Shown: positions 46,814 through 56,370 of the stretch, piece by piece
Position numbering within the stretch: position 1 is the stretch's first letter
Layout: every line of letters starts with the position of its first letter
Notes under the pieces: model-generated
What the model was told of the DNA's origin: nothing
What the model saw: only the letters and a program-made list of their open reading frames with translations
The model's database searches: none
Assembly (NCBI GenBank): GCA_947496535.1
Contig: CANMDE010000005.1
Coordinates: forward strand, 62,001 to 126,000
Direction: 5' to 3'
Length of the DNA: 64,000 nucleotides
Source: an uncultured Paracoccaceae bacterium
GTDB lineage: Bacteria; Pseudomonadota; Alphaproteobacteria; Rhodobacterales; Rhodobacteraceae
Translations under genes and position numbers: made by a program

Positions 46814-47461
46814 TCACTCACTACACAACCACACCGTCCCACCTACGGCTGTCACGGTCAGCGCGCTCGCAGCCATGGCTTGGGGAGAGGAGAGGGCTGT
46901 TGTGAGGGCGGCGGAGGTGCCAGCCTTGAGCGTGTTTTGTAAGGCACTGCGGCTGGCAGACATCAGGACCGCACCTGAGGAATGAGCCACGCTGTCTGTC
47001 GCTTCGCTAGTGGTTTGTTCACCGTAAGCGAACCCGGTGACTTTCTGGGTCAGGCCTTGCAGGTCGGCGGCTGTTCCAGTCATGCGTTCGCAAGTGCTGA
47101 CCTTGCAGTGGCTCCGGAAATTACGCTCGCCCGGGACCAGCAGGAGCCCCGTGTCTTCATCGCCATCGGCAAGGCAATAGCCAGCAGTGTCTGGCAATCC
47201 TTCCATATTGGCTAGAAATCCGAGGGTCACCTCGCTGGTGCATGCAGGAATATTGCCGCGCAGGCGCGCGACGTTGCGGGAGGGCCAGCTGAGAAGTCGT
47301 TCGCGCCTGGTTGAGCTATCGCCTTCGGCAGTGAATTGGTCTGGATCAACCGGGATATCGAGCGCGTTGACGCGGACCATGCAAGTGTCAGCTGCGGCAG
47401 ATGTCGCAAGGAGAACCGCGACAGCCGCGAGGCTGGTGAGATGTACCCTAGACTTTCGCAC
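46814..47461 (-). CDS. Secreted cysteine-rich protein of unknown function
   Basis: About 215 residues from a GTG at 47461 (a TTG at 47470 is an alternative). The N terminus is a good signal peptide (RKSRVHLTSLAAVAVLLATSAAA). The mature chain has cysteines in DTCMVRV, IPACTSEV, GYCLADGDEDTG, SHCKVSTCERM, and a hydrophobic Ala-rich C terminus ending in WLCSE that could be a membrane tail. It overlaps the end of the DEAD-box helicase gene on the same strand by 14 bases and is probably co-transcribed. No family recognised. Confidence 0.6.
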   Translation of the reverse strand: MRKSRVHLTSLAAVAVLLATSAAADTCMVRVNALDIPVDPDQFTAEGDSSTRRERLLSWPSRNVARLRGNIPACTSEVTLGFLANMEGLPDTAGYCLADGDEDTGLLLVPGERNFRSHCKVSTCERMTGTAADLQGLTQKVTGFAYGEQTTSEATDSVAHSSGAVLMSASRSALQNTLKAGTSAALTTALSSPQAMAASALTVTAVGGTVWLCSE

Positions 47462-48854
47462 GCTCTGCAAAGCTCATCGCGATGAATGCGGGTGGCTCTT
47501 CGCCCATGCCGACGATGTCGGGTTCGTTACGACCGCGCCCGCGTCCGCCCCGCGCCCGCTCTTGACGGGGTTTCTCGTCTTGCTTTGGCTTGTCGTCCTG
47601 CACGGGTTTCTCTGCGGGTTTGGGTTCTTCCGCCTTTGGCTCTGGCTTCCGGCGGTTCCGGGTCCGTTTGGGCTTTTCCTCGGTCTCGGTTGCTGGCGTG
47701 GGCGCCGCGTTGGGCACCTCAAGCCGGGGGATGGTTTCCTTGACCAGCCGTTCCACGTCATCAAGGTTCTTTTCGTCCCGTGGCACGCAGATCATGATCG
47801 CCGTGCCGGACCGGCCAGCGCGGCCTGTGCGCCCGATGCGGTGCACATAATCCTCGGCATGGCTGGGCACGTCGAAGTTGAACACATGGGTCACGGCGGG
47901 AATGTCGAGGCCACGGGCGGCGACGTCTGAGGCCACAAGGAAGCGCAGCTTGTCATCGCGGAAACTTTCCAACGTGCGTGTCCGGTGGCTTTGATCCAGA
48001 TCACCATGAATAGGGGCGGCCTGATAGCCATATTTTGTCAATGACTTGGCGACGATATCGACGTCCGACTTGCGATTGCAGAAGATGATTGCGTTTGAAC
48101 ACGCCTCGCCTTCGGCATCGATCAACGCCCGTAGCAGGGCACGCTTTTCGGATGGCTCTTTGGGTTTGGCAGAGCCTTTGAACATCACAACGCCCTGTTT
48201 GATGTTCGTGTTTGTCGTCGCCGCACGGGCCACTTCGATCTTTGCCGGATTGGACAGGAAAGTATTAGTGATCCGTTCAATCTCTGGTGCCATGGTCGCG
48301 CTGAAAAACAGCGTTTGGCGCGTGAAGGGCGTGCGTTTGAAGATTTCCTCGATATCAGGGATGAAACCCATGTCGAGCATCCGGTCGGCCTCGTCCACCA
48401 CCATTACCTTGACGTCGGTCAGGATCAGCTTGCCGCGTTCGAGGTGATCGAGCAGGCGACCGGGCGTGGCGATCAGCACGTCAACGCCTTTGTCGATCAG
48501 CTTGTCCTGATCCTTGAAGCTGGTGCCGCCGATCAGCAGGGCCTTGGTCAGCTTGGTGTATTTGGCGTAGGTATCGAAGTTTTCGGCGACCTGTGCGGCC
48601 AATTCCCGCGTGGGGGCCAGGACCAGCGAACGGGGCATCCGCGCCCGTGCGCGACCGCGGCCCAACAGGGTGATCATAGGCAGGGTAAAGGCGGCGGTCT
48701 TTCCGGTTCCAGTCTGGGCGATACCCAGCACGTCTTTGCCTTCAAGGGCAGGGGCAATGGCGCCCGCCTGTATGGGGGTGGGAGTATCGTAGCCTGTTTC
48801 GGCGACTGCTTTGAGAACCTTGGGGTCAAGGTTCAGATCAGAGAATTTCGTCAT
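47448..48854 (-). CDS. DEAD-box ATP-dependent RNA helicase
   Basis: Unwinds RNA duplexes, likely in ribosome assembly or mRNA decay; close to the RhlE type. In 468 residues the motifs are in order: Q-motif (TGYDTPTPIQAGAI), motif I AQTGTGKT, APTRELA, TPGRLLDH, VDEADRMLDMGF, FSATM, then FCNRK, VASDVAARGLDIP and HRIGRTGRAG. The C-terminal tail is Lys/Glu/Pro-rich and ends with an RG-rich stretch (RARGGRGRGR) suited to RNA binding. ATG at 48854 follows AGGACGCAT; an in-frame ATG at 48932 lacks a ribosome-binding site. The leader can fold to hide the start (see 48856-48917). Confidence 0.95.
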   Translation of the reverse strand: MTKFSDLNLDPKVLKAVAETGYDTPTPIQAGAIAPALEGKDVLGIAQTGTGKTAAFTLPMITLLGRGRARARMPRSLVLAPTRELAAQVAENFDTYAKYTKLTKALLIGGTSFKDQDKLIDKGVDVLIATPGRLLDHLERGKLILTDVKVMVVDEADRMLDMGFIPDIEEIFKRTPFTRQTLFFSATMAPEIERITNTFLSNPAKIEVARAATTNTNIKQGVVMFKGSAKPKEPSEKRALLRALIDAEGEACSNAIIFCNRKSDVDIVAKSLTKYGYQAAPIHGDLDQSHRTRTLESFRDDKLRFLVASDVAARGLDIPAVTHVFNFDVPSHAEDYVHRIGRTGRAGRSGTAIMICVPRDEKNLDDVERLVKETIPRLEVPNAAPTPATETEEKPKRTRNRRKPEPKAEEPKPAEKPVQDDKPKQDEKPRQERARGGRGRGRNEPDIVGMGEEPPAFIAMSFAERAKV

Positions 48855-48855
48855 A

Positions 48856-48917
48856 TGCGTCCTGTGTATGCGGGATCGGTCCGCAAAGGTGAGAGGACGC
48901 AATGTTCCGAGCGTCCC
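48856..48917 (-). promoter_or_regulatory. Leader of the DEAD-box helicase with mutually exclusive stems
   Basis: On the minus strand, TGCGTCCT (48894-48901) can pair perfectly with AGGACGCA (48856-48863), which contains the ribosome-binding site next to the ATG, around an inner stem TGCGG/CCGCA (48869-48885). The same segment can instead pair with GGGACGC (48911-48917) just upstream through GCGTCC. One stem hides the start region, the other frees it. This is the form of an RNA switch or temperature sensor; no proof of function. Confidence 0.45.
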
Positions 48918-49040
48918 GGCGTCGTCGGCCATTCAAAGCCGTGCGGTCCACTAGCGCATCTGCCGCAGCGGGTCAACAATGGCGCATGTGACGCCGTCCG
49001 TCATGTTGATCCGCTGCATCGGTAGCTCGATCTGTGTTGT

Positions 49041-49661
49041 TTACCGCTCCGTCGCGAAGAAACTATTATCACCGCTCATTGTGACGGTGCCGTCCGGCGT
49101 TTCGAGTGTCCCCATAACCAAACCGGCGGCGTATTCGTAGTCGTCGCCGTAAAAGTCCCCTATTACCTGAGCATCGACCGAATAGTCGTCACCCTGGGTT
49201 CCTCTGAGTGTTCCGTCAATTTCTGCTTCGTAGGAGTACTGAGTTGAAAGATCAGTCAAACGATAGAGTATTCCATCAGTCATTCTGAGCGTCCCTGCGT
49301 AGCCGTTACCCGCGTTATCAACAAATTCGTCTGCGCTGCCGCTGATGGTATTGGTGCTAAAGGTTACAGCAAGTGTCATGTTACCCAGCAATGCCGTCTC
49401 GCTATCAGGTACAAAACCCATTGTTCCCTCATAAGATGCCGTTCCGGTTGCCGGCAGGTCAGATGGGTCGATAATATCTTCAATATCGTTAAACGTGTAG
49501 TTGCTTTCTATATCCAAAAACTGACTGTCGTAAGTATCGAAGAGTGCGAGCCTCTCTGTTTCAGTCAGGTCCTCCACATCTGTACTAGCACCATCACCGG
49601 AGCCACCGCAGGCAGCCAGTACGAGTGGCAATACGCCTGCAAACGCGAAACATTTATTCAT
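49041..49661 (-). CDS. TbpB-like beta-barrel surface lipoprotein, paralogue A
   Basis: A 206-residue lipoprotein (lipobox LAAC, followed by GGSGDG). After a helical stretch of about 50 residues comes a domain with LPATGTASYEG, LLGNMTLAVTF, TISGSADEF, YAGTLRMTDG, YEAEIDGTL and GDFYGDDYEYAAGLVMGTL. The last motif matches the C-terminal beta-barrel of transferrin-binding-protein-B/HpuA-like surface lipoproteins (G-x-F-Y-G-x-x-A-x-x-x-G-G). Ligand unknown. Three paralogues lie at 50714, 53136 and 53780. Appears more AT-rich than its surroundings. Confidence 0.7.
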   Translation of the reverse strand: MNKCFAFAGVLPLVLAACGGSGDGASTDVEDLTETERLALFDTYDSQFLDIESNYTFNDIEDIIDPSDLPATGTASYEGTMGFVPDSETALLGNMTLAVTFSTNTISGSADEFVDNAGNGYAGTLRMTDGILYRLTDLSTQYSYEAEIDGTLRGTQGDDYSVDAQVIGDFYGDDYEYAAGLVMGTLETPDGTVTMSGDNSFFATER

Positions 49662-49756
49662 GTTTATCCCTAACCAAACAACGCCCCCACAAAAATGATA
49701 GCTCGCCCGCGCTGCATGTAACTATTTTCGCATATCGTAGTATGAGAATTAAAATA

Positions 49757-49773
49757 ATCGTTGCAAGAACGAT
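49757..49773. promoter_or_regulatory. Inverted repeat ATCGTT-N5-AACGAT upstream of paralogue A
   Basis: Perfect six-base arms about 95 bases upstream of the paralogue A start, next to a possible minus-strand -35 element (TTGCAA). Could be an operator; short repeats of this size do occur by chance. Confidence 0.3.
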
Positions 49774-49823
49774 ACTTGTCCGCGCCGTGCCATTTCAATG
49801 ATAGTCGCCACCACTTTCTATGT

Positions 49824-50555
49824 TTACTTGGTATCCCTCATTAGCGCCAAACGGCGGAAAACGGTGCCGTCATCCTGATCGAGCATCATCAGCAGGGCTT
49901 GTGCCAAACGGCGAATGGCCGGGGCCTGCCTGCTTTGCCGCCAAAGGGGGGCGAGCAGTGCTGCCTCTAGATCACCGCCCACAAGCGCGAAATCCCGCAT
50001 ACCCAATGGAAGTGGCGCCTTTGCCCTGCCGCCAGCCGGGAAGGGGTGTTGTGGTGGCAGCCCTGCATACGTTCGCTCGAATTCGTAGATCTTCATCACC
50101 GAAAACAGAATATTGAACGATTGGGCGAGGTGGCGATCTTCTTCCGTTTCACCATGTTCAGCAAATGTGATTACCGCAGAGATCAGCCAGCGAGGTGGAA
50201 GGTGATCCAGAAGCCAATCTTCCTCCTCGGCCCAGAGCCTGCGAAACAGCTCAGGCGCGTGGTCTGGATAGGTGTGTTTGCGTAGATGGGATATGAGCAT
50301 GCCATGTAGCATTTCCAGCTCGCTCAGCCCTTGCAGTTCACCCAAAAGCATATGTCGTTTCTTTGCGACACGACTAAGCCCCTCTGGCCGCCGCTTGGGT
50401 TGCGGAGGCAACTTTTGCTGAGTGAGCGGCTTAAAATCTACCTCAAGTGGCGGCAATTCCTCCCCATCATGATGGGTCAGTTTTGACCGCCGCTTTTGGT
50501 AGAGCGGAACAAGGTCCGGTATGCCGCCGGGATAGGTATTGTGGCGGGGTGACAC
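49824..50555 (-). CDS. Protein of unknown function
   Basis: A 243-residue soluble protein with a basic, Pro-rich N-terminal 60 residues (KLPPQPKRRPEGLSRVAKKRHM) and a largely helical rest (HGMLISHLRKHTYPDHAPELFRRLW, WLLDHLPPRWLISAVITFAE, IRRLAQALLMMLDQDDG; features rather than known motifs). GTG start with AAAGAG at good spacing. It lies between paralogues A and B, on the same strand. No family recognised and no signal peptide or membrane helix. Confidence 0.6.
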   Translation of the reverse strand: MSPRHNTYPGGIPDLVPLYQKRRSKLTHHDGEELPPLEVDFKPLTQQKLPPQPKRRPEGLSRVAKKRHMLLGELQGLSELEMLHGMLISHLRKHTYPDHAPELFRRLWAEEEDWLLDHLPPRWLISAVITFAEHGETEEDRHLAQSFNILFSVMKIYEFERTYAGLPPQHPFPAGGRAKAPLPLGMRDFALVGGDLEAALLAPLWRQSRQAPAIRRLAQALLMMLDQDDGTVFRRLALMRDTK

Positions 50556-50713
50556 GGGTTACTCTTTCGCGTTGGTGTTCGGAATATATCCTTAGCAGAG
50601 CACCCGTGACCATTCCAAGGGAGCGTTGTCACAATCGTTAGCCGGCATTGCTTCCCGGCTCAAACGGTTGATCACCTGCCGACAGTCGCCGACAGATTTG
50701 CCCGTCCCAAGGC

Positions 50714-51310
50714 TTATTGTTCAAGCAGGAAACCGGAGTTATCTTCATCCAAGGTGATGGTCTCTTCACCATCATTCACGTCCAAAGTACCTTCGATTAC
50801 GCCGCCAGCGTATTCAGCGTCGTCTCCGAAGAAATCGCCACCTAATTCGCCGTCAACATCAACTTCGTTATCTGCGCCACTTAGGCTTCCGGCTATGTCT
50901 GCTGAATAGGTGTAGAAGTCTTCCAGAACCACATCATTGAATATTGTTCCGTTGCTGACGGTCAGGCTACCACTATATTCCTCATCATCTGCGTTCACGA
51001 AATTACCTGCCGACCCGCTGACTTCGCTATTTGCAAAATCCGCTGTCATGCTCATGTCGCCGGCAAGGAAATTTGTGTCCAAACCATCGTCAGGGCCTTC
51101 AAAAACAAGAACACCTGAGTAACTTGCTGAACCTACAGTTGGCACTTCTGTTGGATCCAGGGTCTCTAACGCATCTACGGTGTCACCTAGTGCGACAAAC
51201 TGATCTACTAGATCGTCATATGAGGTGTCGATACCTGCGGAGGACGACTCCTCACATCCAGCAATCACGAATGCAGAAAGTAAAAATACGCTTTTGGTCA
51301 ATAGTTGCAT
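50714..51310 (-). CDS. TbpB-like beta-barrel surface lipoprotein, paralogue B
   Basis: A 198-residue lipoprotein (lipobox VIAGC, then EESSSAG) with the same layout as paralogue A: VPTVGSASYSG, FLAGDMSMTADF, EVSGSAGNF, YSGSLTVSNG, YSADIAGSL and the barrel hallmark GDFFGDDAEYAGGVIEGTL. Very acidic (many Asp/Glu), as often seen in marine surface proteins. Transcribed away from prfC's end, 120 bases downstream of it on the same strand, with a large inverted repeat in its leader. Confidence 0.72.
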   Translation of the reverse strand: MQLLTKSVFLLSAFVIAGCEESSSAGIDTSYDDLVDQFVALGDTVDALETLDPTEVPTVGSASYSGVLVFEGPDDGLDTNFLAGDMSMTADFANSEVSGSAGNFVNADDEEYSGSLTVSNGTIFNDVVLEDFYTYSADIAGSLSGADNEVDVDGELGGDFFGDDAEYAGGVIEGTLDVNDGEETITLDEDNSGFLLEQ

Positions 51311-51335
51311 AGTCGGCAGCTTTCCCTGTTAAATC

Positions 51336-51368
51336 TAACTTCTTCAAAAGCCTACGGCGAAGAAGTTA
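51336..51368. promoter_or_regulatory. Ten-base inverted repeat in the leader of paralogue B
   Basis: TAACTTCTTC and GAAGAAGTTA are perfect complements separated by 13 bases, 26 bases upstream of the start codon and downstream of prfC on the same strand. It could be an operator, or a hairpin in the mRNA leader that also ends prfC transcripts (no T-run). Confidence 0.45.
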
Positions 51369-51430
51369 ATGTGGGAAGCTCTCGCGTTAACTTTTTTTCG
51401 CATAGGAAGAAAAGCGCGCAATCTTGCCTA

Positions 51431-53026
<1,596 letters not shown>

Positions 53027-53062
53027 GAGCACCGCTTTATGTGGTTGGTCGGCAAAGGGCAA

Positions 53063-53079
53063 TTCGGTCGTTAACCGAA
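53063..53079. promoter_or_regulatory. Inverted repeat TTCGGT-N5-ACCGAA in the prfC/lipoprotein divergent gap
   Basis: Perfect six-base arms in the 109 bases between the divergent starts of prfC and paralogue C. The position suits a shared operator, but the repeat is short. Confidence 0.3.
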
Positions 53080-53135
53080 GATTCGATTTTTCTCATTAGA
53101 CAAGGTTCTGGATGACAGCTGTGGAAGGAGCCGTG

Positions 53136-53744
53136 ATGATCAGAGTTTGCTTGGCTTTCTTGATGTTGCTTGCCGCCTGTGGCGGCGGGGGTGGATCGTC
53201 GCCAAAGGAAGAAGCGCCCGATCCTCGTCTTGCCCGGCTGGATGCGTTTGATGCCCAGCTGGAGCGGGTTTTGGGCGATGCGGATACCGGGATCGCGGGG
53301 ATGCCTGTGACCCGGGATGATCTGCTGCCGGTGACTGGACAAGTGACTTATGAGGGGTTGGTGGCCGTTCGTCTGGAAACCCTGCCTGACGACCTTGCAT
53401 TGTTGGGCGATGCGTCTGTGACCGTCGATTTTACCGACGGCTCTGTCAGTGGCGAAATGGATGCGTTTTTTGGCGAGGGCGCAGATGCTGAGGTTGTTGA
53501 TTACGATGGCAGTCTGGACATTGCAACACTGTCAGACAGTGATGCGCCCTTCGCCGCTGGTTATAACGGGAGGTTATCCGCAAATGGCGATGTCGTGGTG
53601 ATGGATGGCACGCTTGAGGGTGTTTTCCATGGTAGCGGGGCAGAGGCCTTGTCCGCTTACGATCTTGAACCGAATGCGACCTTCAATGGCGATGAGGTGA
53701 ATGCCACTGTCGTTCTTGTCGCCGAAGCAGACGGCTCGGATTAA
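53136..53744 (+). CDS. TbpB-like surface lipoprotein, paralogue C (diverged)
   Basis: A 202-residue lipoprotein with lipobox LLAAC followed by GGGGGSSP. Shared family segments are LPVTGQVTYEG, LLGDASVTVDF, SVSGEMDAFF and YDGSLDI. The barrel hallmark is weakened: GVFHGSGAEALSAYDLEP replaces the G-D-F-x-G-D motif, so it is the most diverged of the four. GGAAGGAG five bases before the ATG at 53136 decides the start. Followed after 35 bases by paralogue D, a likely tandem duplicate. Confidence 0.65.
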   Translation: MIRVCLAFLMLLAACGGGGGSSPKEEAPDPRLARLDAFDAQLERVLGDADTGIAGMPVTRDDLLPVTGQVTYEGLVAVRLETLPDDLALLGDASVTVDFTDGSVSGEMDAFFGEGADAEVVDYDGSLDIATLSDSDAPFAAGYNGRLSANGDVVVMDGTLEGVFHGSGAEALSAYDLEPNATFNGDEVNATVVLVAEADGSD

Positions 53745-53779
53745 TACGTTCTTAACCACGGATAGATGACACTGGGTGC

Positions 53780-54331
53780 ATGAGGTGCTTTGTGATCATC
53801 ATATTCTGTTTGCTTGCCGCCTGTGGCGGCGGCGGAGATGGCGCGTCCGATGCGTTTGATGTTTTTGACAATGTGGCCGATCTTGACGTGACGCTGGCCG
53901 AACAGCTTCCGACCGGTAGTGCGGAATATCGGGGCAAAGCTGTTTTGGATCTGCCTTTGGGAGCACAGGGTGCGGATGTCAGCTATGTCGGCGACATGGC
54001 CGTGTCAGTTGATTTTTCTGCAGCAGATCAGCCGTTTACTGGAATGATTGATGGTCTTGCTTCGGATGGGCAAGGCCCTTTGGACGGGCAATTGGTGATT
54101 TCCAACGCCATTATCACACCGGATGCGTCGGCTGTGTTGGACTACCAGATAGCAGCCGATGTGGCGGGTACCTTGTCGGGTGGTGGCGCAAGTTACCAGT
54201 TGGAGGGCGACCTGTTCGGCGATTTCCTGGGTCGGAATGCCGATGCGACGGCGGGTGTGATTTTCGGGGATATCACTGGGCCTGATGGCGTTAACCTTTT
54301 TGATGGCAGCTATGCCGCGGTGATTGATTAA
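53780..54331 (+). CDS. TbpB-like surface lipoprotein, paralogue D
   Basis: A 183-residue lipoprotein with lipobox LLAAC followed by GGGGDGAS. Family segments: LPTGSAEYRG, VGDMAVSVDF, LDGQLVISN, AADVAGTL and the barrel hallmark GDFLGRNADATAGVIFGDI. It lacks the longer helical linker of paralogues A and B. Same strand as paralogue C. No TonB-dependent receptor or Slam-type translocator gene, the usual partners of TbpB, is in the window. Confidence 0.7.
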   Translation: MRCFVIIIFCLLAACGGGGDGASDAFDVFDNVADLDVTLAEQLPTGSAEYRGKAVLDLPLGAQGADVSYVGDMAVSVDFSAADQPFTGMIDGLASDGQGPLDGQLVISNAIITPDASAVLDYQIAADVAGTLSGGGASYQLEGDLFGDFLGRNADATAGVIFGDITGPDGVNLFDGSYAAVID

Positions 54332-54396
54332 GCCGCCATTGCCGCCTCTTGATCGCGGTGCTACTTCAGAGGTCTGTCGCAAGGGGAGGCTTTCGG

Positions 54397-55176
54397 ATGG
54401 ATCTGGGAATCAAGGGCAAACGCGCGTTGGTTTGCGCATCATCAAAGGGTTTGGGCCGCGGTTGTGCCGCTGCTTTGGCCGAGGCTGGCGTTGATCTGGT
54501 CCTCAACGCCCGAGGTGCGGACGCACTGGAAGCGACGGCTGATGAGTTGCGCAAAGCACATGCAGTTGAGGTGACAACGGTGGCCGCCGACGTCGCCACC
54601 GAAGATGGCCGTGCGGCCCTGCTGGCTGCCGCAGGCGACGTTGATATCCTTGTGAACAACGCAGGTGGGCCACCACCGGGGCTGTGGTCGGACTGGGAGC
54701 GCGACGATTTCATCGCTGCACTGGACGCCAATATGTTGGCGCCTATTGCGCTGATGAAGGCGCTCTTGCCCGGTATGATTGATCGGGGCTGGGGCAGGGT
54801 GGTGAATATCACCTCGGGGTCGGTGAAGGCACCGATCCCACAATTGGGCCTGTCCAATTCGGCGCGCGCGGGACTGACGGGCTATGTGGCGGGGACGTCG
54901 CGGCAGGTGGCGCAGCATGGTGTGACGATCAATAATATGCTGCCGGGTATTCATGCGACTGACCGGGCAGTCAGTCTTGATACCGGGGTGGCGACGGCGC
55001 AAGGTATTGATATTGCTGCCGCAAAAACGCAGCGTGAGGCAACGATACCGGCCCGTCGATATGGCACGGCTGAGGAATTTGGGGCGATGTGTGCGTTCTT
55101 ATGCTCGCAACATGGGGGCTTTATCGTGGGGCAGAATATTGTGCTGGATGGCGGCGCGATCAACGCGACGATCTGA
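54397..55176 (+). CDS. Short-chain dehydrogenase/reductase-like protein with altered catalytic motif
   Basis: A 259-residue Rossmann-fold protein annotated by eye as FabG-like: cofactor motif ASSKGLGRGCA (variant of TGxxxGxG), DVDILVNNAGG, and NITSGS with the usual catalytic Ser. The YxxxK pair is replaced: where FabG has YAASKAG it reads SNSARAG, so Tyr and Lys are both lost. A known SDR branch shares this; activity and substrate are uncertain. AAGGGGAGG precedes the start. Confidence 0.8.
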   Translation: MDLGIKGKRALVCASSKGLGRGCAAALAEAGVDLVLNARGADALEATADELRKAHAVEVTTVAADVATEDGRAALLAAAGDVDILVNNAGGPPPGLWSDWERDDFIAALDANMLAPIALMKALLPGMIDRGWGRVVNITSGSVKAPIPQLGLSNSARAGLTGYVAGTSRQVAQHGVTINNMLPGIHATDRAVSLDTGVATAQGIDIAAAKTQREATIPARRYGTAEEFGAMCAFLCSQHGGFIVGQNIVLDGGAINATI

Positions 55177-55179
55177 TCC

Positions 55180-56298
55180 ATGGCCGAAAAATTCAGCCTG
55201 AAAGATCATCTGTTCAACGCCGAAACGGTGGGTGTTTTGGGCGGCCATTTTGAGGATGCGGGCGTTTTCAAGGCCGCGCCGTTCGTGGCGGATGTACTGG
55301 CCGAGATGCCGCCGTTGGAGCTCAAAGCGCGGATCCATCTGATTGCAGATGTGTTGGTCCGATATCTGCCAGCTGATTTTTCGTCAGCTGCGGACGCGAT
55401 TATGGCGGCCCTTCCGCCGCCTTTGGACCCGACGCTGACTGACGATGACTTTGGTCATTTCATCTATGCGCCTTTGGGTGTTTATGTGGAAAATCATGGG
55501 CTTGAGGAACATCTGGATCAAAGCCTCGATCTGCTGGAGGCGGTGACGCAGCGGTTTTCGATGGAGTTTTCGATCCGCACAGCGTTGAACCAACGGCAAG
55601 AGCCGGTGCTGGAGCGGATGCGGGAGTGGGTGTCGCATGACAACTATCATGTCCGGCGTCTGGTGAGCGAGGGGACACGCCCTCGGTTGCCTTGGGGGGC
55701 CAATATTGGATTGACCACGGATGATCGGTTGCCTTTGCTTGATCGGCTCTATGCTGATCCGACGCGCTTTGTCACAAGATCGGTCGCTAACCATTTGAAC
55801 GATATAACGAAATCAGAACCAGAAACTGTCATTGACCGTTTGTCGGATTGGCAAAAGGCAGGCGCGCAGGATGCCAAGGAGCTTGACTGGATGCGTCGCC
55901 ATGCCTTGCGCGGGTTGATCAAGGCGGGGCATTCGGGGGCGATGATCCATCTTGGTTACCGTCCCGATGCGCCGGTGAAAGTGATCGAGATGTCGTTGAC
56001 GCCTAATCTTGTCGCGCGTGGCGCATCGGCAGAGCTGAATGTGACCCTGTTGGCAGAGGAAGACGTGCCGCTGATTGTCGACTATGTGGTTGATTTTGTG
56101 AAAGCGAACGGGAAAACCGCGCCAAAAGTGTTCAAAATCAAGATGTTGAATGCCAAGGCCGGAAAGCCGGTGATGCTGAAAAAGAAGCATGTTTTCAAGG
56201 ATAACGCGACCACATTCACGCTGTATCCGGGTCCGCATCAATTGCACCTTCAGGTCAATGGCCGTGTGATCGCAACAACCCGGTTCGAACTGACCTGA
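55180..56298 (+). CDS. AlkC-like DNA alkylation repair glycosylase with C-terminal Ig-like domain
   Basis: Predicted to excise 3-methyladenine-type lesions. The 372-residue product has an all-helical HEAT-like N-terminal part (FSMEFSIRTALNQRQEPVLERM; NYHVRRLVSEGTRPRLPWG; RFVTRSVANHLNDITK) matching the AlkC group of the ALK superfamily, and from about residue 265 a beta-rich domain (VARGASAELNVTLLAEED, then FTLYPGPHQLHLQVNG) like the Ig-like domain of some AlkC proteins. Separated from the SDR gene by three bases. Confidence 0.85.
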   Translation: MAEKFSLKDHLFNAETVGVLGGHFEDAGVFKAAPFVADVLAEMPPLELKARIHLIADVLVRYLPADFSSAADAIMAALPPPLDPTLTDDDFGHFIYAPLGVYVENHGLEEHLDQSLDLLEAVTQRFSMEFSIRTALNQRQEPVLERMREWVSHDNYHVRRLVSEGTRPRLPWGANIGLTTDDRLPLLDRLYADPTRFVTRSVANHLNDITKSEPETVIDRLSDWQKAGAQDAKELDWMRRHALRGLIKAGHSGAMIHLGYRPDAPVKVIEMSLTPNLVARGASAELNVTLLAEEDVPLIVDYVVDFVKANGKTAPKVFKIKMLNAKAGKPVMLKKKHVFKDNATTFTLYPGPHQLHLQVNGRVIATTRFELT

Positions 56299-56370
56299 CC
56301 TTGCCCCCGGCGGGATCAGTTGCTAGGTCCGCTATACCTAATTGTTTTCGTCAGGGATCAGCCCCCGTTT

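Noticed and set aside
46767..46985. 72-residue open frame on the + strand
   Set aside because: Overlaps the minus-strand gene that has a good signal peptide and cysteine pattern; this frame lacks a ribosome-binding site.
48855..48932. Upstream extension of the DEAD-box helicase from an in-frame ATG at 48932
   Set aside because: The ATG at 48854 has an AGGA site and starts the Q-motif region at the usual distance. The extension has no ribosome-binding site and overlaps the foldable leader, though it is not excluded.
50670..50692. Further TCGG-type repeat on the minus strand (TGTCGGCGACTGTCGG)
   Set aside because: Only two boxes with 10-bp spacing, so it does not fit the exact 11-bp pattern of the three accepted clusters.
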